Source: Apoda limacodes
Taxonomy: Eukaryota > Arthropoda > Insecta > Lepidoptera > Limacodidae
DNA length: 64,000 nucleotides
NCBI GenBank assembly: GCA_946406115.1
Contig: OX291553.1
Location: 12,839,001-12,903,000, forward strand
Reading direction: 5' to 3'
Made by a program: the position numbers and the translations under genes. The notes below the pieces were generated by a model, which made no database searches, had not been told where the DNA came from, and saw nothing but the letters and a program-made list of their open reading frames with translations. Positions 13,096-25,879 of the stretch are shown here, piece by piece; positions within the stretch are counted from its first letter, which is position 1; every line of letters starts with the position of its first letter.

Positions 13096-13549
13096 CTAAT
13101 GCAACAAAACAATAAAACCTGGCATTTAAAGTCAAATGTGTCATTGGAGCTCATAAGTAGAGTATAAACATATTATTTATAGGTAGAGGTTTACATACAG
13201 GTTATATGTCAAAAACCAAACTGGTGAGGAATTTGGCATAGGTATCTGTATACTTATTTGTCCGTGCCCACGGCAGTATCGCGCTTAGCGTTACGAATCT
13301 GATAGTTGAGAAACAAAAACCTTTGCGGATATCAACCGAGAACCGCTAGAGGAAAGAATACATTGAAATAGCCAAAAGTATGTAGATTTAAACAATATCT
13401 ATGAACACATCTACACATAATTATTGGTACTAAAATCATAGTCAAACATTTAAAATCAGAAAAAAAGATTTAAACTTGCATCAAATTTGAAACTTTCTTT
13501 AGACCTTATTAACGATTTACAGATTTTAGGTCATGTCAATTCATTCTTA

Positions 13550-13802
13550 CACTTTAGAACCGAAATGGTCGCGTACAGTGCGGTTTCAGAGAAACTTCCT
13601 CCCGCAAACGCTTGGGTTGTGGAATGAGCTGCCTGCCAAGGTTTTCTCCAAGGACTACAGTATGGGGTTCTTCAAGAAAGAAGATATGATGATACATATA
13701 TAATGATTCCCAACGGTGTTGCAAGCGTCCATAGGCTTCAGTGACCACTTACCATCGGGCGGACCGTGAGCTTGTTTGCCACCTTAGTGTTATATAAAAA
13801 AA
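13550..13802 (+). mobile_element. LINE 3'-end fragment (family of 43.4 kb)
   Basis: It begins 'cactttagaaccgaaatgg', parallels the C-terminal codons of the 43.4 kb copy, and ends with 'cttaccatcgggcgg' and an A-run. A deletion removed part of the coding region near 13,685. Confidence 0.8.
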
Positions 13803-14143
13803 AAAATGGAATGTCAAAATACCTTTGTTCGTCATTTCTATATAGCGCGGCAGAGTTGTAGTTGTAGTTGAGTTTGTTGTCCTGATATAGAATATTGAAC
13901 ACTATTAGTTAATAATAAAGATAATGCTACGTATCGAAATCAAATACACATTAATCATTTTCTGGTAGTCTACGTCTAGACGACCGGTCTGTGTGTATCT
14001 AACCGTTTCGATTGATCTGTTTTTGATAACTGTAGTGATTAAAACATAATTAGACTCAATACCAAATCTTTTATATCCACAATTTTTTTTACCTCACTCA
14101 ATAAATATATTATTTTCACGCTTGGTATATACTTAAATGGTTT

Positions 14144-14750
14144 TAGGGTTCCGTACCTCAAAAAGAAAAAGGGAACCCTTATAGGATCACTTTAGTGTCC
14201 GCCTGTCTATCTGTCTGTCAAGACCCCTTTTATCAGGAACACGTAAAGGTATTAAGGAAATATTGATATCAAATACGGTCTACGGCCCCTAGAACCTGTA
14301 AAAAAATTAAGCTTCTAAGTCAAAGCAATAAAATAATACGTAATTTAATTATGGCCATTTTTGTCGCATATTTTGGCATTCAAATATAAATCAAAACCAT
14401 ATAGGGTACTTTCCGTTGACCTAGAATCGTGAAATTTGGCAAGAAGCAGGATGTTACATAACAAATACGAAGCAGTCAGTCAGCAGAATAACAGCGCTGC
14501 AGCCTGCTGCAGTAAATGCTAAGTTGTAATCCCTTAAAGTTGTAAAATCTAGCTTCTAAGACAACGCAATATAAAAATATGTTTATCTACAATTTTGTAA
14601 AAGTGATTATAAATTTTCATCTTTATTTTAGGCATTAAAAATAATTTTAGCCCAATTAACAGTAATTAAATAGTGCTATGCATTGTCGAATATATTTTTA
14701 TATTGCGTTGACTTAGAACCTTGATTTTACAACTTTAAGGGATGAAAGAC
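14144..14750 (+). repeat. 'gggttccgta' interspersed repeat, left part of an inverted pair
   Basis: It starts 'tagggttccgtacctc' with the family's CpG-poor body and 'gtctgtctgtcaagacc'. Past 14,530 the sequence folds back: 14,530-14,580 is inverted at 14,692-14,742 with few mismatches. Its partner end lies at 16,741-16,895, beyond the LINE insertion. Confidence 0.75.
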
Positions 14751-14751
14751 C

Positions 14752-16740
14752 CATACTCATACTCATACTCATACTCATTTATTCATAATAAAATTATATG
14801 TCAAATGTTGCAAATATTTCATTATTATAAGTTTTCATTATTACATTTTAATTGTTATTTAAATAAATTCTTTTATGTTATAAAATGCGTTTTTAATAAG
14901 CCATGTTTTTAATCCAGAAAAGAAGATTGTGTCAGATGTGATATTTTTTATGTCCTGAGGGATTTTGTTATAAATTTTTGGGCCCATTGCGTACATGGTT
15001 TTGCTTGTTTTTGTGAGTCTGCCTTGTACGGTTTTTAGATTTTTGCTCTGTCTTGTTTTATATCGTCTGTCAGTAGAATTGTCAGGAAATAAATTAGGAT
15101 TATGTCGAACAAATTTTGCTATGTCAAAAATGTATTGAGAGGTCAATGTCATTATGCTTTGTTCTTTGAAAATGTTTCTGGCTGGTGTGTCAGGTGGATT
15201 GTGTGTTATTATTCGTAAAGCGCGTTTTTGTAGAATGAAAGCGCGTTGTGACTGTGCTGCTGTTCCCCAAAATTCAAGACCATAGCATAACTTGGAATGA
15301 AATAAGGAGAAGTAGCAGGTTCTCAGTTGGTTAGGAGGCAGTACTTGTGCCAGCCTTCTCAAGGCGAAACAGGCACCGGAGAGTTTTCGGCATAGTTTAT
15401 CTATGTGGGTTTCCCATTTTAGTGCAGCGTCTAAAGTTACACCTAAGAAATTTGCATGTTGTGTGTGGCACAGTTGTTCGTCTTCTGTCTGTACTAACAA
15501 GGGTCTCGGTGGTTTACCGCTCAAGTGAAAGTGCATGACTTGTGTTTTAGACATGTTTAAAACAAGTCCATTTGAAGTGAACCACTTTTGAAGTTGTTTC
15601 ACTTCGTTGGTCAGTTGTTGTTCAAGATCTTCAGCTGATGAGGACGTTACAATGTCACAAGAGTCATCTGCGAACAAATATAGATCTCCGCTTACTGCTT
15701 GAGGGAGATCGTTTACTTGTATAAGGAAGCATAGGTTTGCCAGAGAAGATCCCTGAGGAACACCAAGATTTATGCTCCCTTTGCTGGATCGTGTTTGTCC
15801 GTTGTGAAGTGATACAACTTGTTGTCGATTTGTTAAAAAATTTGACATCAGTTTTAACGCAGGACCTCTTATACCTATGTGGTTTAATTTTTCAACAAGA
15901 ACGTTGTGATCACATAAATCGAAAGCCCGTGTCATGTCGCATAGAAGAATTGCGACGTGATTTGCTGACTCTTTGGACTGCATGATTTTAAAGATTAATT
16001 CACGTATGACCGCTACACATGATCGGTTTTTTCTGTATGCGTATTGTTTATCACTGAGAAGCTGTGAAGTTTCTAAAAAGTTATAAATCCTTTGTGTCAA
16101 ACCTGTCTCGAAAAGTTTTGCAATCGATGGGATTATGCTAATGGGCCTGTACCCTTTTAATTCTTCTACGGAACCCTTACCTTTAAAAATAGGTATTACC
16201 TTTACATTTTTTAGGATTTCTGGGTATAGACCTTTTTTGATTAAAAAGTTAAAAATGTTAGTTAACTGGCCTAAAATGGCCGGAATGGTTAATTTTAGTA
16301 TTTTTGTTGACAGTTCGTAGAAGTCACAAGTATTTTTGCACGCTATGTGATGAGTCATTAAATTATAAATTTCCCTTTCACTAAAAGGTTTTAGGTAGAT
16401 GGAGACATTGCTGGGTGAAGTAGCATTGCATAACAGTTCTCTCGCTTTCTCTGTGCTTGCCGTCGGTGCATTTACCGTAAGTGCAGCTGAGAGAAAAAAG
16501 TTATTGATGTCATCTGCTAATTCGATATCGGAGTTGTAATAATTACCAGTGTCGTTTTTAACTAGGTCAAGATAAGACCGGTGTTTGGAACTATTTCTAC
16601 CGGTGTGTTCATTTACTATTAACCACATAGTTTTGTTTTTATTTAAACTAGAATGTAAAATGTTTGTGTAATAAATATGTTGTGCCTGCGCTAATGAATT
16701 TTCAAAATGATAGGTTATTGACATAATCAGTGATGTGAGG
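14752..16740 (-). mobile_element. 5'-truncated non-LTR retrotransposon (CR1/Jockey-like LINE) with intact RT ORF
   Basis: The ORF at 14,859-16,724 encodes 621 residues without a stop or frameshift. Reverse-transcriptase motifs are visible in order: PIFKGKGSVEELKGYRPISI (fingers), DMTRAFDLCDHN (motif A), NLGVPQGSSLANL (motif B) and YLFADDSCDIV (motif C, catalytic FADD). HANFLGVTLDAALKWE then leads into the C-terminal region, which ends NAFYNIKEFI, a typical LINE C-terminus. The apurinic endonuclease expected upstream is missing, so the copy is 5'-truncated. The 3' end carries a hexanucleotide tail (TGAGTA repeats, 14,752-14,778 on the plus strand) instead of poly(A). It is inserted within another repeat, so it is the younger of the two. 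Confidence 0.9.
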
Positions 16741-16895
16741 TGTGTGTTATACGGTTGGATTTGACCTCATAGTAGATATTAATTTCAACTTGATACTTTC
16801 ACGCGTTCCAGAGAAAAGTGTCTTGACAGACAGACGGACAATAAAGTGATCCTATATGGGTTCCTTTTTAGGTACCGAACCCTAAAAAAGTCGTA
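16741..16895 (-). repeat. 'gggttccgta' repeat, right part of the inverted pair
   Basis: The reverse complement starts 'agggttcggtacctaaaaag' and runs through 'gtctgtctgtcaagacac', mirroring the start at 14,144. The LINE at 14,752-16,740 separates the two halves. Confidence 0.75.
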
Positions 16896-18044
16896 TTTGC
16901 ACATTTAACGGGCCAAGGTAAAACATCAAAAGAAGTTAGCTTCGCATTTTTGTTTACTGTCGCGGCTAGGAACTGTGTAACTCTATGGAGGTACTTTAGT
17001 GTGATTATGCTTATTTTTAGAATAAGGATTTTTCGCCCGTACAATTTAACTCTACGGCGCGGCATAATTATGGCAGCACAATCCAAGCATATTTTCCTAG
17101 TAGTTTTACGTTAGTTCTTAACCGGGCCTCAATGTTTATTATGAATTTCTCCACCCTTCTAGGTTTTTTTGCACAAAAAGTCTCATTTGGTATCCAGTCC
17201 CCATGATCCCCCTATAATAATGTCCACTGCGTTACCAAACAAGTTTTATTTAGCCCAATTATTTCGGTAAAAGCCATCATTTGGGTAAGCGTATGTCATT
17301 CTAGATTTCTAGAAAATAATATGTTTTTTAAAGATTATCCGAATAAGTACAAAATTATGCGTTTAAATGTACAAGAGACTTTTTATAGGCCTCAAAAAGA
17401 ATTTTGACCCAATTACATACCTAGTTTTGTTATAATTTTATTTTATTTAAACTGTACGTACTGTTTTCTACCTAATTTAAGTTGTATTGTGTATGTTACC
17501 TTGAACAAATGTTCTTTTACTTTACTTATTTACTAAATAGATAAATATAGGAATAAATCTAAAATCTGATCATAAACCGTGAGACTTAATCTCATAATCG
17601 AAGAACTAGCTTCATAAAATGACAGACTCGCACTTGGTCGGTTTTCTTATCTCTTTGTACAAATAAGTTTTGATATCCTATGAATTGTGACATTGTGATT
17701 TTTTTTCTTGATTTTTTTGGCTGTTATTTCTTAAAATACGAAATTAATAAATAAATAAACTTCAAATTTAAACCTTAAACTTTATGAGTCGCATTATGAA
17801 AACAAGTGCTAACATAGAGGACAAGGTAACTGTAAGTTTTAGTGAGACCGTTCGCTCTAAAATACCGACGCTCAGGGCAATTCTAGGTTTGAATCCCGGC
17901 TTGCACATGAATTTTTTTCTATGTGAGCTATCGTTTGTTTCTGGTCACCGTAGTATAGGGTTTCCTAGCTTAGGGACAGACCACTGTATGATATGTCTGT
18001 GTGTTATTTTTTTCATTTCATTTCTCAGCCATTGTACGTTTCCA
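16896..18044. other. no gene recognised
   Basis: Contains a short 'gggttccgta' 3' end ('gactcgcacttggtcgg') at about 17,626-17,645; otherwise featureless. Confidence 0.55.
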
Positions 18045-18180
18045 TTGCAGAGAAAGGAGGCTTAGTCCATACTTCACCATGCGGGTTTATTGCCAATTGG
18101 CGGACGTTGTGTCGTTGTGCACACTTGGCTTAAAGCAGGGCTGTCATATTATGACAACAGCCAGGACCAACGATCTGACG
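18045..18180 (-). repeat. short interspersed repeat (third family), partial
   Basis: The reverse complement contains 'ctggctgttgtcataatatg' and 'cgtccgccaattggc', as in the 325-575 copy. Small ORFs crossing it are accidental. Confidence 0.65.
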
Positions 18181-18331
18181 TTCTTGAACTGGTTCTATAT
18201 GGTGGTTCTGGGCAAGTGATTTATTAAAATAAAAAATCTAAAGATCCTAAATTACTACTGAATGAGTATAGTATTGGTGATTAACGAAGTCCCCATACTG
18301 TACGTATTGATTTTGGTCACGAAGATAGTTA

Positions 18332-18778
18332 GAAAAAAAAACCGGTCAAGTGCGAGTCTTCTCGCGCAGCGAGAGTTCCGAAAAAGGTAAATTGTGTGAG
18401 GGACAGACTTAACTTTGCCGTTGGACAACTGTTGCCCCAATACATCGACATAGGTCGTGGTTAGTTCACAACTACAAATAAGTGATGTAACAACAAATAT
18501 AAGGTGGTTTTCAGATTTTTTCCTTTATGTGTACTACATGGCATTGCTTTTGCCAAATTTCATGATTCTAGGACAATAGGTTTTGATTTATTTGATTTAT
18601 TTGTATTTTTGGCATACTTTTTGTTATATTGACTTTGAAGCTTTTTTTTCAACTTTAATTCACTGTAAACTTCAGTATTTGATATTAATTGATACCTTCA
18701 CGCGTTTCTGAGCAAAAGGGTCTTGACAGACAGACAGACGGACAACAAAGTGATCCTATAAGAAGGGAAGATATCGCG
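18332..18778 (-). repeat. 'gggttccgta' family copy
   Basis: On the minus strand it runs from 'ataggatcactttgttgtc' through 'gtctgtctgtcaagaccc' to the diagnostic end 'gactcgcacttgaccggttt'. Only the extreme 5' end is degraded. Confidence 0.8.
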
Positions 18779-18814
18779 TCCCTACAGCATTTATCTAAGC
18801 AGCTTTATCTAATA

Positions 18815-19165
18815 CCTTTAAACGAGCAATTCTTGTATATATATATGTATATAATCTGAATCTCGGAAACGGCTCCAGTGATTTTCATGAAATTTAGTAT
18901 GCAGGGGTTTCGGTGACGATAAATCGATCTAGCTAGGTTTAATTTTAAGAAAACGTCGTTTTATCCGTGTTTTTAGGCCATGATAAACTGAAAAATATGA
19001 CTCTTCCTGACATCTATTGGCGAGTAGTAATGAGCAACATTAAAGCTATTTGACTATAGATGGCGTTATTAAGTAACGCTTAAGCTACTCCACAATAGAT
19101 GTTGTTGTTTAAAAAAAAAACGAGCAACGCTCGGTCCTCCAGGTACTTTATACATATAAGTAAGG
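18815..19165. repeat. interspersed repeat bounded by 'aaacgagcaattcttg' and 'aacgagcaacgctcgg'
   Basis: It starts 'taaacgagcaattcttgtat', contains 'gaatctcggaaacggctcc' and ends 'gagcaacgctcggtcctcc'. I have seen this arrangement as a common insect interspersed repeat, but I cannot name the family. Confidence 0.5.
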
Positions 19166-19239
19166 ATGCTATCATGACCAGCAGACCGTTTGGGTTTTAA
19201 CTTTCATCTTTCCAAAAAGTGCTAGAGATGTGTATCCTC

Positions 19240-19440
19240 GTACTTCCAGTCGCTGGCAACATCTATCCGTGGTGGTGTTGAAGCATTCACTGATTCTGTG
19301 GTACTGTTGCAACATTCTTAAAAAAAACTTTATCTCCCATTTTTGTGCATTCAACAAACCCTTTAGCGCACTAATTCTGAGTTACTGCTGTACCATTCTT
19401 AAAAAAAAAAAATATTACCTCCCATTTTTGTGGAACACTT
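19240..19440. repeat. diverged direct duplication
   Basis: 'ttcttaaaaaaaa' plus 'ctcccatttttgtg' occurs at about 19,315-19,345 and 19,395-19,432, with similar 'attctg' and 'ctg' upstream contexts. Non-coding. Confidence 0.55.
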
Positions 19441-19569
19441 TGATGCTATAACACCCCAGAATGCATTTGAGTCGCATTGTATATGCTGTTTAATTTGCTA
19501 ACTCTGTAACGAGAAAACCGTTTTCGTATCAAACTGTAAATCATAAAGCGACGTGCTTAATTTTAAATT

Positions 19570-20035
19570 TAATACTAGACGTAGGCGCTACGATCATCTA
19601 AGACTCTCTCCCGTAATCACTCTCTACGCTCACCAGCCGTGCTCTCTTTTCACTACCACCGTCGCCAAGTCGTTATCGCTCGGTAAACGACACAGGTAAG
19701 TGCCTCATTAACGACTGTAGGTGTTGACGAAGAGCGAAATAAAACCTTCTGGTGTCTTAACTAAGTGCCAGCTTTAAGACACATCTGTTAAAAGTCTAGA
19801 GGCAACTTTGTTATTTGTCTCTATAAATCTACTCCTCTCTTATGAATAATATTGTATCTATTGCTTACTTTTGAGTTGGCGTGGACGGACGGTGGACCTT
19901 GGATCAAAGAGCCCTCGCGGAGTGAAGCGAAAATTTAAGCGCGGATCGTTTGGTCATTGATACGGCGCGTCCGGCTAAGAAACGGACATCTACAAGAGCC
20001 CTAACACCAAGATCCCATGAATGCCAAACCCACTG
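19570..20035 (+). other. CpG-richer stretch, possible LTR plus leader or a host 5' region
   Basis: This stretch stands out from the AT-rich background. It has 'acacaggtaagtgcc' (a donor-like site), 'gaagagcgaaataaaacctt' (a polyadenylation-like site) and 'tctctataaatct' (TATA-like). Then comes 'tggcgtggacggacggtgg', which could be a primer-binding site. This order resembles a solo LTR and leader, but no matching second LTR or gag/pol was found. Confidence 0.3.
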
Positions 20036-20551
20036 TAAATAATTCAAATTATCAATTTTTCAAAGAAACTTTTTATCCATAAGACAATACATTTTTTTTT
20101 CAATAAGTTTTAACTTACTTCTTATATAGTTTGTCATATACAAAAAAAATATATAGTTGAGGAACTACTAAAAGAGCCAGAGGACGAAATAAAAAAAAAA
20201 TGACAAGGATAAATAAATATGTATAGGATTATTTAAGTCTGCTTTCTATTCCCCCGAGAAAACCCTGTTTCAACTTACCTTAATCTCTATGTCAATTAGC
20301 CTTGGCACTAGGATAATTAGAACACGGGGAGTCGTTGTAGTTTTTCTGGAATATCGCCACAGTTGGAAGTTGACGTTTTCTATTTCTGCTTCGTGGCACA
20401 AGGTAATAAATATGGCATAGGTCTCGCAGCAAGAGTTGAGGCGAACACAGTACACACAGAGTCGTATTTTTCAATGCAGATTTTTTATTTTTAGATGCTT
20501 TTTACACAATGGTTTCCTTCTTGGAACCGGAAGGTTCGAAATATATTATTT

Positions 20552-20645
20552 ACTAGCTTTTGCCAGCGGCTTCGCCCGCCCTAAATTTGGTTATCGACAT
20601 AGGATTCTTACGGCAACTCCTCAATTATAAAAAAAACACAGAAGG
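20552..20645 (+). repeat. 'actagcttttgcc' family, 5' fragment
   Basis: It opens 'actagcttttgccagcggct' and 'tcgcccgccctaaatttgg', then breaks off in an A-run. Confidence 0.7.
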
Positions 20646-23600
20646 TAAAATATTTTCAAATAATACGTACCCCCTTCCCCCTCATGACTGCCCGCCGGCC
20701 TCGCACATCATACATGCGCGCGCAATACTAGATAATTATTTTGCTGCCACGTTATTTAAAAACTGCGATATCTCCTAAGATATTCATCGAAATCGAATGA
20801 TGAACAGGGCAATTTTGTTTGAAATTAAATGCATGTGATGAATAACGTATTTATTTAGATAAAGATTAATATCATGTTTATAAAAACACCTTCACAAATA
20901 ACGAATTATTTTAGAACAAATATGGTTAGCATAAAAAAGGTTATAGTGAGCCAACCTTAAAATATAGACATATGCTGTTGCGGACTTTTTTTTAGAACTT
21001 TTATAGGGGAACAATTCTGTCATACATGATTTTTGCGAAACTTTAACCGTTTACGCAGCGCACGCAGCAAAGTTTGTTTACGTTTATTATTTTCTTCTTA
21101 GTAAAGGTATCTATACATAAAGATCAAGGCAACTGACTTATCATATAAGAAAGGGCCACCTTTTTATACCTTGTTTAGATACCAAGTATATTATCTATTA
21201 TATGTTAAGTTAGTTGCCATATCTTAAAGTATACGTATCGATATAGACGAAGTAGAAAAAGGCTTTTCTTCTCCACCTTGCATATACCAGGTATATTATA
21301 TATTATATGGTCAGTCAGTTGCCATATCTTAAAGTATAGGTATTGATATCGCCAATTATTTACAAATACAGTTAATAATCGGCGATATCGTACCGATACG
21401 ATGCGATATAATAGAATTAAAATCAATCAATTAAACTTATCTTTTCATTTATTTAAAAACTTGATAAATAAGCATTACTATAATGTTATTGATCGAAATT
21501 AAAATAGAGTAATCGGTGCCGCTAGAGTGTCGACAAAACCATGTTGTTTGTACATTCCTAATACAGGCTAACATATATATTATAAATCTAAATGTCTCTG
21601 AGTTTGTTATTCCTTTTACGTTGCAACATAGCAACCAAATGAACCTATTTCTGCCACTGATATGGTTGAAGGGACGATGAAGAATATACGATAACGATAT
21701 TAAATTATGACTTATTTCAGTGTTATATCCAAACACTGCGCGGGCAAAGCTGCAGGTAAATACTAATTAATAAAAAAAAACAATGAATTCTATGTTATAA
21801 CGATTTTATTAACAGTAAAAATAGATAATTACAAACTTATATTTCTAACTTGAGCTGCGCTACGCTGCCGCCAGCAGTCCAACGTGATTATTTCACTCAC
21901 ATATTTTTACGTCTAATCAATTTCATCTATTTATAATAGTATTGCATTTTTTCTTTTATTACACTAACTTAAGTTCTATTTCCAAAAAAACAAAAAGCGT
22001 TTTCATTTACATGTATTCATAATTTATTTTTGTACATAATGTTTAAATTACTCATTTGTGCAACTAATGGGTGTTCCCAAAATATCTCTCGGTTAACACA
22101 GATGTGAATTTTGTGGACAAGTTTTTTTAATTATCTTACATTTTTTTTTAATTTTTTGATATCTTATCACTTGTATATCGATGAAAATATACGAATAGGT
22201 AGATTATTACTTATTTCTATGTCTGCCTGGATTATGCTTGTGAGAAAACAATTTGACAGGTTTAAATTAAAAAAAAAATTTCAGCGTATCCGTTTTGAGT
22301 TACTACGGTTTACTTAGATATTAAATTACGTACACAGATTGTGAATGATATTCATAAAGAATAGTATCAATTACAGACTTTTTTAGTACCTTTATTATGG
22401 ATAAAGGTACTACTTAAGTCATCTGTTTTATAAATATGTTTTACAATATAAGAGTAAAATATTAGTCAAATACAGTAATTACGTGATGTATATTCCGGTA
22501 CTCCCACAGCAAAGTGATAATTAATTTTCTAAGTAAGTCAATTCAAACGCAAAGTGAACACTGTTTTAAAATTAGTGTGATGGTTTTCAGTGGATTTATT
22601 GATAAATTCTCAAATTGTGTATGAATTACATACAATAATGATTTTGCCATCAAAATCGACCATTGACCAGACCAGAAGAACCTTTTTGAGAAAAAAAAAT
22701 CTGAAGGTCTTATCGAAAAATATTTTGAATTTGAAAAAATCGTTTCTTCTCTATAATTTTACAATCGATACTCTTTTTACTGAAATCAGCAATTATTAGC
22801 AACTGGCTCGACAAAATAAGTTATTGTTCTAAAGTTTGAATTTTATACCGCAGGTTTTGTTTAAGCCATCTCGAATCTTCAACTTAATTTCAACTTCTAA
22901 GTTAAACCACAAGTTATACGCCCGTCGAGACAAAGTACTTTCAAGTCCAATTGACACAGAAGTTTTCGTTTACGAAATATCACAAAACTCGAAATGTACA
23001 AATTAATTTGTAACTACTTTGTAATTTTTAAACAAATTAATGTTCTTTCAAATGCTACTTTATTCCTTTTCCATTCAAAACCAGTAGAAGGAATAAGTAT
23101 TGATTTATTCATATACACATTTAAACCTGATATTTTCACCTACAATACTTAGTATTAAAGTATTCCTAAAACTTCATGCACTGTGTTAACAACTTGATAG
23201 ATTACCACTGCTCAACTTAACATCACTACTTAATAGTATTTACACACAAAAGTTATTATATATATTACAAAGTCTTGTATGAATAAACATTTTGGGAATG
23301 TTTAATTTATATTAATTTTCAATTCCTGTTTATTATAATTATGTAAATATGTTTACATTTTTTGTACAATACTGCGTCAAATATATGTGCGCTTAATTAG
23401 TGGATTGTTTCACTTTAGTTTAGTCTTGTGTCATCTGAATTTAAATAAGTCATGTCATACCCAGTTCCTAAACTGTATATTTAAGAATAAATATAGAAGC
23501 ATATATAGCAAAGCAAATATAGAAGTATTTTATATTTGTTTTTTGCGATAACTTAAACATTCGATTTCAAACATATTTTAATGCATTGTTCACGCCATCT

Positions 23601-24445
23601 TGTAAGAATCTGGAATTTATTTTTAATAATTTTCATACCCTGAACTAATACAATGAGTATTTAGAATCACTTGAAAAATAATTCTTCTTAATTAGAAAAA
23701 TAGATTTTAAGTACAACTGTTTTTTTTTTTAAGTTATTTGTAACAAATCTGTTTTAAGCATACAATAAATTTCACGTGTGTATTGCTTCTCAAATAAAAT
23801 CTTAGGCTTATTCACTCGTTCTAAATCTCTGGGACGGTTAATTTATTTCTTATTACTGTGGGATTTAAAAAACAATTTTTTATTTACCTTTATTAATTAC
23901 TTGAATATATTGCTCTAACACAATTGTTAGATTGATTTAGATAACCATATTGAGGGGGATACTATCCCTAACTACCAATAATTGGAATCATATATTCAAC
24001 AAATTGGATATCAATATTCCCTGAAGGGTTGTTTACATAATTGAGCAATTTATTATTACTACTTGATAGCGGTATTTTTACTACTTGATCGATTATTTTA
24101 ATTTCTTAAGTATGTACTATAGTTTTTAGTAGTTTTCATTTATTTTGTTTTGATAATTTGAGTGGACATCTCACCTACCATCAACACTGTGCTATAAATC
24201 TACATATAAACATGTTAATATATCATATTGTGTGTATATATATGTTATTTAAAAGTATACCAGGTATTACAAGTAAATGATTTAGACTTCACATGGTAGT
24301 GGCAGTTTTTGTATGTTCTAATAATCTATAAGTCTATAAAAATGCTATCACATTGAATTAATTTAAACATTCCAGTTAATCATTTTTTGTTTTTCTAAAT
24401 ATACTTAAATTAAAACGTAACAGTAGTTTAGATAGTGCACGCTTT
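20646..24445. other. no gene recognised
   Basis: Strongly AT-rich apart from the duplication at 21,195-21,355. The ORFs are chance. Confidence 0.6.
21195..21355. repeat. diverged tandem duplication, ~106 bp period
   Basis: 'gttgccatatcttaaagtat' occurs twice about 106 bp apart, each preceded by a 'tatattat'-rich stretch and followed by a 'gatat' run. Confidence 0.75.
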
Positions 24446-24762
24446 TAGGGTTCCGTAGCCAAATGGAAAAACGGAACCCTTGTAAATTCGTTATGTCCGT
24501 CCGTCCGATAGATTAAAATGAAATTTTATAAAGATGTGTCTTTTGTAAACCATTATACAGATATGTTACGAAAATTGAAAAATTGAAAGGTTTAGCTCTC
24601 TACACATTGAACCAAGCATTTAATTTATATTGTGTGAGTTATTGGCTTCTAAAGTTGAAAAATTTGTGTTCACGCTCCGCCACAATCTAACTTTCGAATC
24701 ACGTGATCCAAAATTCAGAAAAAAAACACGATAACAGAGCTTTATAAATACTACGGTAGTTA
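24446..24762 (+). repeat. 'gggttccgta' family copy, 3' part lost
   Basis: It starts 'tagggttccgtagccaaatg' and 'tccgtccgtccgatag', then decays; the diagnostic 3' end is absent. It runs up to a LINE 3' fragment. Confidence 0.65.
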
Positions 24763-24822
24763 AGGGGTCCCGCTAACCATCAGGCAGACCGCAAGCTTGT
24801 TTGCCACCCTAATGGTATAAAA
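24763..24822 (+). mobile_element. LINE 3'-UTR fragment
   Basis: 'ctaaccatcaggcagaccg' and 'gtttgccaccctaatgg' match the 3' end of the 43.4 kb LINE. Confidence 0.65.
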
Positions 24823-25879
24823 TAAAACTAGCAGCAAAAGCACTTCGCCGGTTTATTTACCTCTTTTTTTAGTTCAAATAAAAAATAAATAAAGTGATGT
24901 GCCGATGACACAAAAAAACTGTATCTGCTATTTATTATTGACGGTTATCTTTTCTTGTTCAACGTTTTTATTATATACCTACAGGTACTCTGTCATACAT
25001 AACTATAATATATGGAGTTAGTTACATGAACTTTGTGCTGCACATGCCTCATAAAACAAAAATAGATAGGTATCTACTTAGAATTGCGGGTTAGGTAAAC
25101 AACGAAAAATCTAGCCCCCAACTACTAGTACAATACATTTTAACCATATCTACATCATGTTTAAATTAACTGTGGAAATATGTGTACGCAGCACCTAAGT
25201 ATTTCGTTTGTTATGTCGAACCTACATGGTAATTTTATTTTTTTATTTTATTTTTTACAATTTATATTTTTATTTTAAGCTAGTAGGTATGTATATCCAT
25301 AATATGTTATGTTTTATACATGATCTATCTTTCGATAATTTATATTTTCTAAGTGTAAACAAGGTTTCTTTTTATATAGGTAGGTTTATTTATAGGTATT
25401 TTATTACAAAATTTGTGCTGTGTCAGATTCTTACATTAGTGTCACTTATCTATTTCCGATGATTTAAATTAGCGTTTACATTAAAATTTACTTATAAACA
25501 ATATTCCAGATAGGTTATTCATTTTACAATAAGCGTGATGTAATTAATACAATGCAGCTTTAAAAGGTATTCGTATGAAAGGTGGTATGAAAGGCGATGT
25601 AAAATGTAGACACCAATTTTTTTACAAATATTTGTTAGAAATTTGAAGTGAAATGCAATTACATGAGCTGCAGTGGTGTCACATTCGTCACAAATGATTT
25701 TATATTTGCTAACATATAATTGTGACTAAAGAGACCTTCGGATATTAGACAGTAGGTATCCGTCACTTGAGTACCTACACTTACATCTCTAGATGGGTGT
25801 TACCATATTTAAAAGCTAAAATCTATAAAATATTGAACACAGACAGTATGTTTGGTGGTGTTACTTTAGCTATTAACTT
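24823..25879. other. no gene recognised
   Basis: AT-rich with long T-runs. An 84-codon Phe/Tyr-rich ORF at 25,208-25,462 reflects base composition. Confidence 0.55.

Noticed and set aside
15347..16320. Plus-strand ORFs inside the LINE
   Set aside because: They are antisense shadows of the 621-codon reverse-transcriptase ORF.
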